A DNA stretch of 64,000 nt, taken from NCBI RefSeq assembly GCF_030867095.1, contig NC_081835.1:42639892-42703891 (forward strand). The letters run 5' to 3'. This DNA is from Alligator mississippiensis (Eukaryota > Chordata > Crocodylia > Alligatoridae). Made by a program: the position numbers and the translations under genes. Below are positions 10,040 to 20,379 of the stretch, one piece after another. The notes below the pieces were generated by a model that was not told the origin of the DNA, made no database searches, and saw nothing but the letters and a program-made list of their open reading frames with translations. Each line of letters starts with the position of its first letter. Positions within the stretch are counted from its first letter, which is position 1.

Positions 10040-11276
10040 CCACCAGATTGCCTAGCATATCCTGCAGGGGCCACACATTACCCGGTGCCTTCTTCATACT
10101 CCCTATGTATTTAAAAAAGGACTTTTTGTTGTCCTTGATCCTTGATGCTAGCCCTAGCTCTGTATCTGCCTTAGCTTTCCTAACAGCCCCCCTACAGACC
10201 CGAGTGATGGAGGTATACTCCTCTTTGGTGATAGCCCTGCCCTTCCACTGGGTGTATGCCTCCTTTTTGGCAATCAGGCATTCCCGAATGCCCTTGGTGA
10301 GCCGGGGGGCTTTTGAGCACTCTTGCCCCCTTTGATTCTCACTGGGATTGTCACCCCTTGGGCTCTGAGTATCGTCTCCTTAAGGAACGACCACTCATCC
10401 TGGGCACCCAGTTCCCCTACTCTCCAGGACCCCAGTGGCTCTCCTACCAATCTCCTCAACTCATTGAAGTTGGCCCTCTTGAAGTCAAGGGCTACTGTCT
10501 TGTTGCAGGCCCTTGACACCCTGCGCTGGATGGTGAATTCCAGCAGGTGATGATCACTGTCACCCAGGTAGTCAAGAACCTGGAGTCCCCTCACCAGGTC
10601 ATCGCTTGTGGCCAGGGCCAGGGCCAGGGCCAGCAGGGCATTTCTCTTGGTGTGACTGTGCACCTCCTGGGTTAGATGGAGGTCCTGTATCTTGGCAAGG
10701 AACCTTCGCGAGCCTTCCGACCTGGCTGACTGCTCCTCCCAGCATATGTCTGGGTAATTTAGATCACCCATGACAACTACATCCCTTGCCTTAAGTGCCT
10801 TCGCAAGCTGACCCGAGAATTCGTGGTCTAGCTCTTCCCCTTGGTTGGGAGGTCTGTAGTAGACCCCCACTGTTAAGTCCCTTTCCCCCTGACGCCTCTG
10901 TATTCTGACCCAGAGCACTTTAGCCAGCCCCTCCTCTGACCCCATCCTGCTAGTTAAGGATGTGTATTGCTCTTTGATGTAGAGTGCCACACCCCCGCCT
11001 TTCCTCCCCATTCTATCTGGCCTGTATAGTCTATAACCCCTAATGTTAACAGCCCAATCGTGGGATGAATCCCACCAGGTTTTTGTGAGCCCTACTATGT
11101 CTGGGTTTGAACTAGCTATCCGGAGGGCGAGTTCCGCCTGCTTATTCCCCATACTATGAGCATTGGTGTAGAGGCATTTAAGGCCTTGAATTGGTGTGTG
11201 TGACACCCCCAACTTCCCAGGACTATCTGGACCCCTGTCACTTACCTGGGTACTTCTTGTGCATGTCACCTGTCTT
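8973..11276 (-). mobile_element. CR1 LINE, outer copy, 5' segment
   Basis: Continuation of the outer CR1 that starts at 7078: ORF2 from the C-terminal region, through RT, to the endonuclease. It ends near 11276, where plus-strand ERV gag resumes. There is no ORF1, so the copy is 5'-truncated just upstream of the endonuclease. More diverged than the copy nested in it. Confidence 0.88.
10274..11269 (-). pseudogene. CR1 ORF2 endonuclease (outer copy)
   Basis: A 331-codon frame with CLYTNAHSMGNKQAELAL, GLTKTWWDSSHDW, VGVYYRPPNQGEELD, VVMGDLNYPDICWEE and SDHHLLEF. Two catalytic boxes differ from the family pattern: the ETWWD Glu is Lys, and GDFN reads GDLN. The frame is open but the enzyme is probably dead. 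A small run of Ala-Leu repeats (LLALALALATSDD) reflects a GGCCAG microduplication at 10611-10630. Confidence 0.9.
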
Positions 11277-12304
11277 CGTTGGGACTTATCCTCAAGTCCT
11301 TTTGTGGCTCCATGGAGGCTGAGGCTATTGTAAAAACTCTGGGACCTCTTATCAAAGGGATGGCCCTAGATTGGGTTACCACAGGGGTGGGCAAAATGCA
11401 GCCCGCAGGCCAGATGCAGCCCGCCAAGCCATTCTACCTGGCCTGTAGGGCCCCTAAAAAATTTAGAAAATTAATATTAATCTGCCCTGGGCTACCTGTC
11501 ATGCGGCCCTCAATGGCTTGCCAAAACTCAGTAAGCAGCCCTCCACCCAAAATAATTGCCCGCTCGTGGGTTACCGTAATCCATAACCTGCCCTCATTTC
11601 ACTATCAGCTAGACACCCCTATGCTGTTGCAGCGTGCATTAAGCCCTCCAATGTTTTTAGCTCTTCCACCTGACCTTAAGTATGGATATGCAGGAGGCCA
11701 GAGGCAAACCTTGCAACACATTTTTGCATTTTATATTACCTGTAGAGAACTTGTTAGGTTTGTTTTACTCAGTAAAACAGAAACCAGGAGAGTACCCAAA
11801 TGCATTTCTGGCAAAAAAGAAGGGTTTGGCCTTGATATCTGGAGTGGTGCCAATCCCACAGCAGGGGTATGCAAACTGGGATGTCCCAGATTTCGAAGTT
11901 CCATTGTTGCAGTCCCTTAATAGTGAAATGAAGGTAGCAGCAGGAGACTTAACTGAGACTACCCCATTGACTAGGATTGAAGCAAGGTTGGGAGATGTGT
12001 TTATGGCTACTAATGTTTTGTTCTCAGCCCCACCCAGGAAGGAAAGTATTGCAGCTTATACTGGAGCGCCCAGAGGCAGAGGCCAAGGATACAGACCCCC
12101 TGGGGAGATGAGAGACCCATCCGATCAGTCGCTATGGTGTTTGGGGGTGTGGAGACAGTTGTTAAAGTATGAGCCCCAGGAAGCAATTGATGGGCTTCCC
12201 ACATCAGAGCTGCTTCACTGGCTGGAACACCATCAGGAAGAAGAAAACAATGGCCACAGGTCTCATGAGAGGGAAGCACATAACCATAGTGACCAGTCAT
12301 ATTA
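11277..12304 (+). pseudogene. ERV gag, capsid-like part
   Basis: Gag resumes after the CR1. The first frame (11279-11380) reads MEAEAIVKTLGPLIKGMALDW and is interrupted by a 187-bp hAT element. The same frame continues from about 11577 and then shifts to the frame at 11682-12305, which has QKPGEYPNAFLAKKKGLALI. That segment resembles the part of a capsid C-terminal domain where a basic helix follows a short turn. Further on come a Gly/Arg-rich patch (GAPRGRGQGYRPPG) and a charged end. I see no CCHC zinc knuckle. The capsid assignment is moderate. Confidence 0.6.
11382..11568. mobile_element. 187-bp non-autonomous hAT element inside ERV gag
   Basis: Imperfect terminal inverted repeats: CAGGGGTGGGCAAAA on the left, ATTGCCCGCTCGTG on the right (mutated). 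An 8-bp target duplication flanks it: GGTTACCA at 11374-11381 and GGTTACCG at 11569-11576. Removing it in thought restores gag frame continuity. The interior is short and non-coding. Confidence 0.85.
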
Positions 12305-12341
12305 GGACTGCCCGGGTTCCTCGGTCCAACCCCTGAATGAA

Positions 12342-13030
12342 ATGGTGCCTGTACCTTTTGATCAGTGGGGTAGGCCAGAGGTTAAGGTGTTCTGGGAAGA
12401 ACCACTACCTCACGGGACACTAAGGTTGCAAACAATGCTATTAGACATAGGTGCTTCCATCTCCATCATTAGTTGTGAGAGCCTCCAAACTTCCTGGCTG
12501 AAAGGTCCCAAAACACAAACTTTGAACAGTGGTCACCAGCCAGTTGATCTCAATCAAGTGGTCAATTGTGGAGTCTCTGACAATCGATCTCAGTCTGTCG
12601 GAGGCTCCACGATTGGGAATGGCAGGACGCATGTGGCTGAGCTGCACCACGACCCCTGCCGTCTGGGCCAGGCTGGGTGAGTGGGGTCAGAGCTTGGGCA
12701 GCTTGTCCGGAAGGCAGGGTCGAGGGGGCATTGGCTGGAAGGCAGGGTGAGGCAGGGCTTGGGGGTGAGGTAGGGGCTGGGGCATGGGGCAGGGAAGGGG
12801 TGGTAGATCTTGGGGTGCCCTTTACTTACAAAAAGTGATCTTCACCATAAAAAGGTTTAGAAGGATTTAATGGCAAGGTTACTGTGACACCTTTAACCAA
12901 TCCCCTGCAATTTTGGTGGGGAAATGTGCCAGCCTGCCTGAGGCCTGGTGTTCCTTTGCTCTCACACCACTAAGAGGGCAAGGAATTTTAGGGGCGAATG
13001 CCCTGTGCCAGCTCTGTGCAGTGGTGGATT
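12342..13030 (+). pseudogene. ERV protease region, split by a hAT element
   Basis: The aspartic-protease active-site segment reads TMLLDIGASISIIS at about 12430-12475. The usual DTG or DSG triplet is DIG here, so the catalytic motif is altered. After the hAT insertion (12527-12855) similar sequence resumes, followed by an R-G-Q-G-I-L-G-A-N stretch typical of the C-terminal end of a retroviral protease (about 12970-13005). Not functional. Confidence 0.7.
12527..12855. mobile_element. hAT element inside ERV pro
   Basis: The left end has a hAT-type terminus, CAGTGGTCACCAGCC. It is followed by AT- and GC-skewed interior and, near the right end, GTAGATCTTGGGGTGCCC then CTTTACTTACAAAAAGTGAT. The right terminal repeat seems to have lost its last bases. 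Flanks are ACTTTGAA and GTTTAGAA, only a 5 of 8 match. The last ~110 bp are also present at 52883-52995. Confidence 0.7.
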
Positions 13031-13870
13031 TGGCCAATAATATCATTTTATTTCAGTCAGAATATAACTGCCCAGCCACTGATCCAGATGTGCAAGTCAT
13101 TTCAGCCGCACACTGCTGTGCTACTTTAAAAGCTGAGGAAAATTTGGTATGGCCACAGCGGCCTATGGATGTCCAGGCCATTGTTAACATCATTCCTATG
13201 GTGTGGGCATGCAGTAAGTTGGAATGTGGCAGGATAGATGCCTCTGAAAAGTTGAAGGGTCCTGATCCACTCCCACAAAAACTATATAGGTTCCCAATGG
13301 CTGCTGACTCTGGTATTTATCAAATCTCTCAGAGCCTCATGCAACAGAAAGTCCTACTTGAACAACCCAGTACCAATAATAGTCCAATTTGGCCAGTCTT
13401 AAAGGCAGATGGAAAAACCTGGCAACTCACTATTGACTATCGTGAGCTTAATCGATATACCCCTCCACGAGCTGCTGTGGTTGCTAAGTATCCTGAGGTT
13501 ATAGTCCCCATAGCAGGGTGTGCTAAATGGTTTTCTGTTTTGGATTTTTCAAATGCCTTTTTTGCCATCCTTTTGCACCCTGACTTGTGGTATAAGTTTG
13601 CCTTCACCTTTGTTGGCAGTACACATTTACCCAAGACTTCAAGGGTTTCATAACGCACCAGCTAGCTGTCACTCGCATGTAATTAAAATGTGGGACCTGC
13701 TTCCTGTTGCTGACCAAGATCATGTTATCTCGTATGTAGATGATATTTTGATTACTGCTGCCACCAGAGAACAGTGTTTGCAATGCACTCAAACAGTTTT
13801 GGCTATTATACGTGACTTTGGATTTAAGATCAGCCCGGAACAAGGTGCTGCGGGTGCAACAAGCTAAGTA
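13031..13870 (+). pseudogene. ERV reverse transcriptase
   Basis: RT motifs in order: LPQKLYRFP (about 13275), LTIDYRELN (13425-13455), VLDFSNAFFAILLHP (first catalytic Asp, 13537-13580) and YVDDILI (13734-13754, the catalytic pair). At least two frameshifts break it: one near 13615-13640, between the palm segment and the helix before YVDD, and one near 13850. The catalytic residues remain, but no continuous product is possible. Confidence 0.93.
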
Positions 13871-14680
13871 TCTGGGCACTGAATTAGGAACAGAGGGCCG
13901 TACCCCTGATAAGCAAAGAATTGAACTTCTATGCAAACTTCCAGCTCCTACTGACTTAAGAACCCTCTGCTCATTCTTGGGCCTGACAAGATTTTCACAT
14001 GGATTTATTGAGTTTTACACTGAAAAAGCTGCTCCACTATATCAACTACTAAAAAAGGGTCAGCCATGGGAGTTAGGCCCTGCTCAGCAAAGTGCTTATA
14101 ATAAATTGCGGCATGCCCTGATGCAAGCCCTCTCATTGGCCTATCCTAGACCAGAGCTACCTTTTGAGTTACATTTAGCTGGCTCAGTTACATTTAGCTG
14201 GCTTAGGCGCTGTGCTTTTACAGGACCATGGCACTGGGCTAAGGCCTATAGCCTATGCGTCACAAATACTGAGCCAAGTTGAACAAGCATTCACCCACTG
14301 TGAAAAGGAAGTCCTTGCCCTGGTTTAGGCCTTACAGCACTGGGAATACTTAATTGGCAACAGACCAGTGGTCTTGCAAACAAGCCGCGCTCCCATCAAA
14401 TATGTTTTGTTAGGCAAAATCAATGAAGGCAAGGTTTCTAATCCTCGACTGGCCAAGTGGACCTTTCCTCTATTAAACTGAAATGTAACTTCAAAAGGTC
14501 CCCCACCCATGCCTTGTCCCTTATGCCCTAACAGCATGGCTGGTGAAACAGGGGAGACACCTTGTGGAGCCACTGAGACACCTAGAGGAGCCACTCATGA
14601 GTGCCCACTACCGCAGATTACACCAGAAAAGCCAAGTCCATTTGCTTTCTGCACTTACGATCCAGCTGTAGAAAGTGTGG
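13871..14680 (+). pseudogene. ERV RT thumb/connection region
   Basis: A frame to 14282 reads PTDLRTLCSFLGLTRFSHGFI and AAPLYQLLKKGQPWELG, the conserved RT thumb/connection segment. A short exact duplication, TTACATTTAGCTGGC, occurs at 14168-14203, and stops follow, including TAG at 14326. The rest of the connection is in other frames. Confidence 0.85.
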
Positions 14681-15208
14681 AGGGTATTTCAGTGTGGTCT
14701 GTTGATGGTTCTGGTTACTATCAGGACGGGAAACCCCATACTGGGTTAGCAGCAATTATGGTGGCTGAAAACAAATTCTAGCACAAGCCTGGACAGAATC
14801 AGCAGGAACACCTAATGGTTTATAAAAGATCCTGTGAACCCCATTCTGCTCAGGCCACAGAAGTGGTGGCCATTGCAGTGGCACTGGAAAATTCCAGAGG
14901 CACCACTGGTGATTTGCATTTTCTCTGATTCAGATTGGGTAGTGCACGCACTACTAGACTGGTTACCCTTGAGGGGATGGGCCTCTTCAGATAGAAAACA
15001 AATTACCCATGAACAGCTAGTGCAGTATGTGTGGAACTTACCAGAACAACTCAAAGTGCCTATTAGCATAGTGAAAGTAAAGGCACACCAGAAGAGGTCA
15101 CAGGCTGCTAATCTAAATAATCAAGCAGATGCCGCAGCTAAGGAAGGAGCCATAAAAGGCACTTTGTGGACACTGCCTGATAAGGTTACTCCAGTAGCAG
15201 CAGCTTAA
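14681..15208 (+). pseudogene. ERV RNase H domain
   Basis: The N-terminal strand reads VWSVDGSGYYQDGKP (first Asp, about 14695-14740). The other acidic sites are ICIFSDSDWVVHALL (14918-14960) and LNNQADAAAKEGA (15110-15150). A stop at 14779 and a frame change separate the first part from the second. All the visible acidic positions are conserved in the pieces. Confidence 0.88.
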
Positions 15209-16445
15209 TCTGGATCTAATCAGCCTGAACTCAACCTGTGTGCATTTCAGGCCTCAGACCCTCAAGTCCAGAAGCTATCAGAAAAGGGAAAAAGGGGAGA
15301 GTGGACAATTTGGAAAAATGAACATTGATTGGTGCTGGCACAACAGAGGGAAGATGGATTGCCTGTATGGGTAGTTCCACAGGGAGTAAGAAGGGAAATG
15401 GTGGGGCTAGCTCACAGAAATGGCCATTTAGGGGTTGATAAAACCCTTGAAAGGTTATCAGATACTGGCTGGTGGTTAAGCATGAGGGAAGACATAGAAC
15501 GTTATATATACAGTTGCATCACTTGTGCAGTGAATAACCCAGACTCACAAATTGTAAAGGGACCTTTAGGTCACCAACCCATTTTAAGACCATGGAACTG
15601 CCTCCAGTTAGACTATATCAAGTTGCCCCAGAGCACAAAAGGATTTAAGTACTGTCTGGTAGTAATGGATGCCTTCACCAAGTGGGTAGAAGCCTTCACC
15701 TAGTGGGTAGAAGCAATTCCCACTTGTAAAAATGATGCTCTTACCACTGTCAAAGTCCTAATGGCAGAAATTTTTGCTCAGTTTGGGCTCCCTGATGAAA
15801 ATGACTCTGATCAAGGTCCTCACTTTGTGGGGAAGGTAATGCAAGAACTTTGTGAGGCCCTGGGTATAAAACAGTGATTTCACATTGCAGGGCACACTCA
15901 GTCCTCAGGCCGAGTTGAAAGAACTAACCACACCTTGAAACTGGCTTTGAAAAAGGTTACTAAGCAACAAGGCAAAGCCTGGGATGAAAAGTTACCTCTG
16001 GTCTTAATGGCTATCTGAGGAATCAAGCAGCCCACAGATTTTCCCCACATGGAGCTATGACAGGACGGACGCCTTCTGCACCTTCCTGAGCACTGGTGGT
16101 TGGGAGATGCCATTCCAGATTCTTTGCAAGCAACCTCATCTTTTAAATGACACTTGGCTGGACAACTTGTTAACAACCATTTCTGAAACTCACTGTCAGG
16201 TTGCAGTCACTTGGAAAAGAAATTATGCTAAGATGGACAAACAATTGGGTCTTCTTTTAAAACCTAAAGAGTGTTAGGTGGGAGATCAAGTAATGTATCA
16301 AGCCCAGGATGCTAAGGATGCTTTCTCTCCTGTGTGGAAAGGCCTGGTATACATCATTAACAAAGTCAGTCCTATCAAGTGGAAATCCATAATGATTAAG
16401 GCAAAAATATGCAAGTGGTAGCACTCTTCACAATTGAAGGAGTGG
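15209..16445 (+). pseudogene. ERV integrase
   Basis: The HHCC zinc domain is visible: HRNGHLGVDKTLERL followed by YSCITC (15414-15530). The catalytic core has LQLDYIKLP (15603-15630) and a second Asp in DENDSDQGPHF (15793-15830). The SGRVERTNHTLK block (about 15903-15940) holds the Glu. A 21-bp tandem duplication at 15671-15712 introduces an in-frame TAG, and a TGA follows near 15877. A C-terminal segment with VGDQVMYQA (about 16280) matches the integrase end. The sequence then degrades before a CR1. Confidence 0.93.
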
Positions 16446-16670
16446 AAGGGCAATAAGTAACTGGAGCAGAGCTCATCTTAGATTTGTTTTTCAGATGCAG
16501 TTCAGCGCTGAATCCCTGTCCTGCGGTGGCGCACGGGAAATGCAGTGTACAGAAGACCAGCTCTCTGGTGCTACTCTTGGGGGGCCCAAGTCCTTCTGAT
16601 CAAGGCACCGCCCAAAATTCTCTGAGAGCTCCATCCAGAACAAGATTCCGGCTTTTTTGTTATTTCATGG

Positions 16671-17196
16671 GTTCATAGGTTCATAGATGTAGGGTCGGAG
16701 GGGATCATGAAATCCGACCCGCTGCCCTGGGCAGGAATGAATATTGGGTTTATATGACCCCTGGTAAGTTTAAGCTCATATGACCCCAGCTAGGTAATTA
16801 TCAAGCCTCCTTTTTAAGACTCCTAAGGTAGGAGCCAGCACCACTTCCCTTGGAAGCTGGTTCCAGATCCTGGCCACCCTGACTGTTAAGTAGTACCTCC
16901 TGATGTTTAGCCTGAACCTACTCTCAATCAACTTGTGGCTGTTATTCCTTGTTACTCCGGAAGGTTCTCAGGGGAACAGGGTCTCACCCATTCCCCTCTG
17001 GTCCCCCCGGCAAGCTTATAGACGGCCACCAGATCCCCTCTCAGCCTTCTCTTGTGAAGGCTGAACAGGTTCTGGTCCTGTAGCCTCTCCTCGTATGGTT
17101 TTCCCTGCTGCCCCCTGATCATGCGAGTGGCCCCTCCTCTGGGCCCTCTCGATGCTGGCCACATCCCTCCTGAAGTGGGGTGCCCAGAACTGGACA
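16671..17196 (-). mobile_element. CR1 LINE 3' end
   Basis: A 5'-truncated CR1 whose 3' tip starts at GTTCATAGGTTCATAGATG. The ORF2 C-terminal frame (16952-17197) has [17 protein letters not shown] and [19 protein letters not shown]. It ends inside the WAPHFRRD region near 17196. It bounds the ERV on the right and may have replaced or interrupted env. Confidence 0.92.
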
Positions 17197-18388
17197 CTCA
17201 GTTTGTTTAATTGAGTTAGCATTTGGGTTTTTTTTATGTATGTTTTGTGAATGAAATAGAGTATAGAATAGTATTTAGCATATAAAATGGCATTTTAAGA
17301 CTATGTTAGTGTTATTAGTAAAAATTAGTTGCTTATATATTTGTAGATTGATAATTTTACTGGAAAGTGTCAGGGCAATTGCTGCATTATTTTCAGACTG
17401 TGTTGGGACAAAGTACTACTGTGTAGTCAAGATCAGTATGCAAGAAAATTTGAATCCTTGAAAAAGTGGAAACTTTGTTGGGCTGGTCACCTATTGCAAC
17501 CCACGTTCCTAATGTGGATATACACCCCCTTGTGGTGGTCTTGGTTCTGGGAGTCCACGCCTGCCATGTCTTTGAATGTTATGTCATTGTGGTGTTCGGC
17601 CTCGAAGTTCCCGTCAGGGATGACCACTCTGCTTGTGGGATGTTTGTGGGGCTCCACCTCCCCTACACCCCAGCCTTACACCAACCTCTGGTGGGGTGCC
17701 AAATCTTGACATGGTTGCCTCTCCAGTGTCGATGTTCCTCATGCCCTATTGTATCCCCCTTTCTCCTTGGGGAAGGACAACTAGCTAGCCTGGGCTCTAG
17801 GCCTGCGATCCCCTTGAGCTGGTCGGCTCTCTTCTTGTGGTCTAAGGGTACCCCTGTCGAACAGGGGTAAAGAAATAAAATGAAGAAAAGAAACCAAAAA
17901 AAGAACCCCAAAAATGTCTTCCTATTGGGTGTCCTACCGGTCAGCTTTCCCAGCCCTCCTGCCTGAACTTGGCAGTGCTCCCCTGATGCTGGTCCTGCGG
18001 GGTCCCTCTCTCCTCTCTGCCCCAGCCCAGCTCCCCAACCTGGTACCTGGGAATGGTCGAGTAGGGACACCTTTGTTTCCCCAAGGTTGGCTTCAGCCTC
18101 TTCTTTGAGTTTGTTGTCCTGGCTACACCACTGCTTGGCGTCTTCCCCGACGAACCTCCTTAGCAGCACTAGGGGGAAGTCACTCCCAGTATTCCGCCCC
18201 TCCTGGGGTTCGATCTCAGTGCCCCTAGTGTGAGGAGCTCTTGGTGCTTCCACAGCTACCCATCATCTGGGCGTTCCTGATTCGTGCCAGTTCCGTCTGT
18301 TGCCGGCATGGAGAGCCTCTGTCTCCTCACTGGCTCTCCCTCCTACTGCCAGCGGCCGTTTTTATCCCTGCCAGCTGGTGCATCCTTG
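17197..18388. other. Unexplained DNA, no recognised gene
   Basis: The first ~260 bases are AT-rich and non-coding. From about 17480 the composition becomes GC-rich, with moderate open frames on both strands (17466-17870 plus, 17663-18253 minus). Neither shows a family motif. It could be ERV env or LTR sequence beyond recognition, or unique DNA. Confidence 0.4.
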
Positions 18389-18487
18389 TGACGTCACCCA
18401 CCGGTCTTAATTGCATAAAGGCGCGGCTTGTAAACCGCACAGGCTTTTCTCTTGGATCTTCTAGCGTCACTCCTCCTGCAGGTAAGT
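18389..18487 (+). promoter_or_regulatory. Candidate promoter: CRE, TATA-like box and splice donor
   Basis: A perfect cAMP response element TGACGTCA (18389-18396), then a TATA-like GCATAAAGG 17 bases downstream (18413-18421). A strong splice donor CAGGTAAGT lies about 60 bases further on (18479-18487). The spacing fits a short first exon starting near 18445. It could be an LTR promoter or a host promoter; no downstream exon is recognised. Confidence 0.4.
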
Positions 18488-19867
18488 GATTGTTTTGTAT
18501 TTCTTTCTTTATTTTAATGTTTCTTCCCACATTGAGCCCCATGGGCAGGGCTTCCCGGCCCCTCTTCTCACTATCCCTGGGGCATTAACCAATATCTGTA
18601 TGATGCCACCGTATTTCGGGGCATCAAGGATGGGATTGCAGTGGGCAAATGGAGTTATGCTAATGCTTTTAGCCATAGTCCAGGCCTTCCCGGAACTAAA
18701 GAACAAAACTGAACAGAGCAGCTTCTGGGGCACTGGGAGATGTGAGAGCTGTGATTAGGCAGTAGGCGAGCAAGGCACAACAATTTCCCTATAAGGAATA
18801 TGGCTAGCATAGTGCCAGGGAACTGGTACACCATATAAGGAATGCTTGGCACAAAGCCAGGGGAATGGACAATTTGGGATGAGAAAAGTTACAAAAGTGA
18901 TGGACAAACAAAGGAACACATGTGTTTTGTGTTTCCACCCTGGGGAGACAGGAGCAACCTTGGAATTTTTGTTCAAACAACGAGGAATCCAGAAACTAAC
19001 ATCCCACACACTCAGCAGAGGAGGATCTGAGGCCGGTACTACCAAAGGTTGCTGTTGTAACGTCTGAAGGAACCACTTGCCAGGTCATATTATGGGGAGA
19101 AAACCTGTAATAAAGCCTAGGGATTACTATTAAAGTTCACTTGATGCCAGATCAGATGAGGGGCTATGTCACTCCCTGGAGAGCTCTGGCAAAAGGAATC
19201 CTAGTAGTAACAATGGGGACAAACCCTAAACAAATGAATGGAGCTAAGTTAATGTACCCTCCAAGACTGTGAAATAATTAAATGTTGTGGTCTGAGTTAA
19301 TTTATCCTTGAGTCTGTTAATCACTTGATAGAGGGGGAGGAACCCTGAAGGTGTGACGGACCATTTAGATTTTAGTCAGAGGAGGACCTCTAACGAATTG
19401 ACCAAAAGTGCCTGACTGGGGTCACTGCGGTGCAGGAAGGACTTCCCTACTTTCTACCTGATGTTAGGACTCCAAGGAAGAAACTGAACACCTAGGAAAT
19501 GACAAGGGTAGGGTGTAGGGGAGGTGGAGCCCCATGAAGAAATTCTTGCAACAGGCCCAGACTTATCACCCAGCAGAACCAGCTTCCTATCTGAAAGAAG
19601 ATCAAAGCTGTGGCAGGAAAGAAAACAATAACATCAGAGAGCAGCTGGGGAATAGTGCCAACCCTCTCCATCCTGACATCATTCACCAGGAAGACACCAG
19701 GCTGGAGAGGGCCTAGGCCCTTCAGCACCTACCCCCCACACCTATACAAAGTGATTATGTTGCTTTTCAAACTTCTCTTCAATAAGATGAATAAATCAAG
19801 CTCCTTAAACCTCAAAACATCTTGTTTTCCAGCTCTAGACCATTTTTGTGACCCTCTGAGTTCTTAG
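18488..19867. other. No recognised gene; possible ERV-derived DNA
   Basis: Short plus-strand frames (18486-18758, 18846-19067) follow the candidate promoter. AATAAA occurs at about 19109 and GATGAATAAATC near 19790. Composition resembles ERV leader or env DNA, but no signature (furin site, CX6CC, fusion peptide) is seen. Confidence 0.3.
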
Positions 19868-19960
19868 GCATTTCCACATCCTTCCTGATGGATGTGGGCA
19901 CCTGAACTGGACACAGTGTTCTACTGGTGGCCTTTCCACTATTTTACACAGAGTCACGTT
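19868..19960 (-). mobile_element. Old CR1 fragment
   Basis: CCACATCCTTCCTGATGGATG, then CACCTGAACTGGACACAGTG and TACTGGTGGCC align in order with the LVRPQLEYCVQFW region of the other CR1 copies (minus strand). Strongly diverged, with ends unclear. Confidence 0.55.
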
Positions 19961-20379
19961 CCCTGTGCTGTTCAGTGGGACACAGCAGTTTGACAAAATT
20001 CATGGCACTTCTGACTTAAAAGCAGCTCTTAGGACTTCTAGCTCCCTGGCTCCAGGGAGCTCTGCTTTGTTCACTCACTCAGATATCCTGTGAAATTATT
20101 GTTAGAGATTGGATTGAACCCAGTGAAATGGTGCTCAGGGGTCTTCTCCTGCCTACTCTTGCTTGCCTACCTTCCCAGAATCCAGTCATCTCTGGGCTAG
20201 CAGGGTCATATGATGTCGCTGTGGAAGATGGCTGAGTAGAGCCAGAACTCCAGGGGGAATCTGGCACAATACAAAGGTATCACCTCTCTCTAACCCTTTT
20301 CAGGCACCATAAACAATTCTCCCTAAATGTTAGAGGGCAGCTGCATAGAAGCAGAGTGCAATGAGAAGCCATCTTCTTT
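19961..20379. other. No gene seen
   Basis: Mixed composition with no repeat end or coding motif. It may include the 5' part of the L1-type element that follows. Confidence 0.4.

Larger units (their letters stand above)
6190..16670 (+). mobile_element. Endogenous retrovirus, class I-like, LTR-less and multiply interrupted
   Basis: A plus-strand provirus remnant in the order gag, pro, RT, RNase H, integrase. It is split by a CR1 at 7078-11276 and by two hAT elements at 11382-11568 and 12527-12855. The reading frame is broken by several frameshifts and stops. The RT and integrase motifs, with a gamma/epsilon-type LQLDYIKLP core, suggest class I; a phylogeny would be needed to settle it. No LTR, primer-binding site or env is recognised. 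The right end is cut by a CR1 3' terminus at 16671. Confidence 0.85.

Noticed and set aside
10611..10630. GGCCAG tandem run as a regulatory repeat
   Set aside because: A three- to four-unit microduplication within CR1 endonuclease coding sequence.
18486..19067. ERV env
   Set aside because: Position would fit, but I see no signal peptide, cleavage site, fusion peptide or CX6CC motif.
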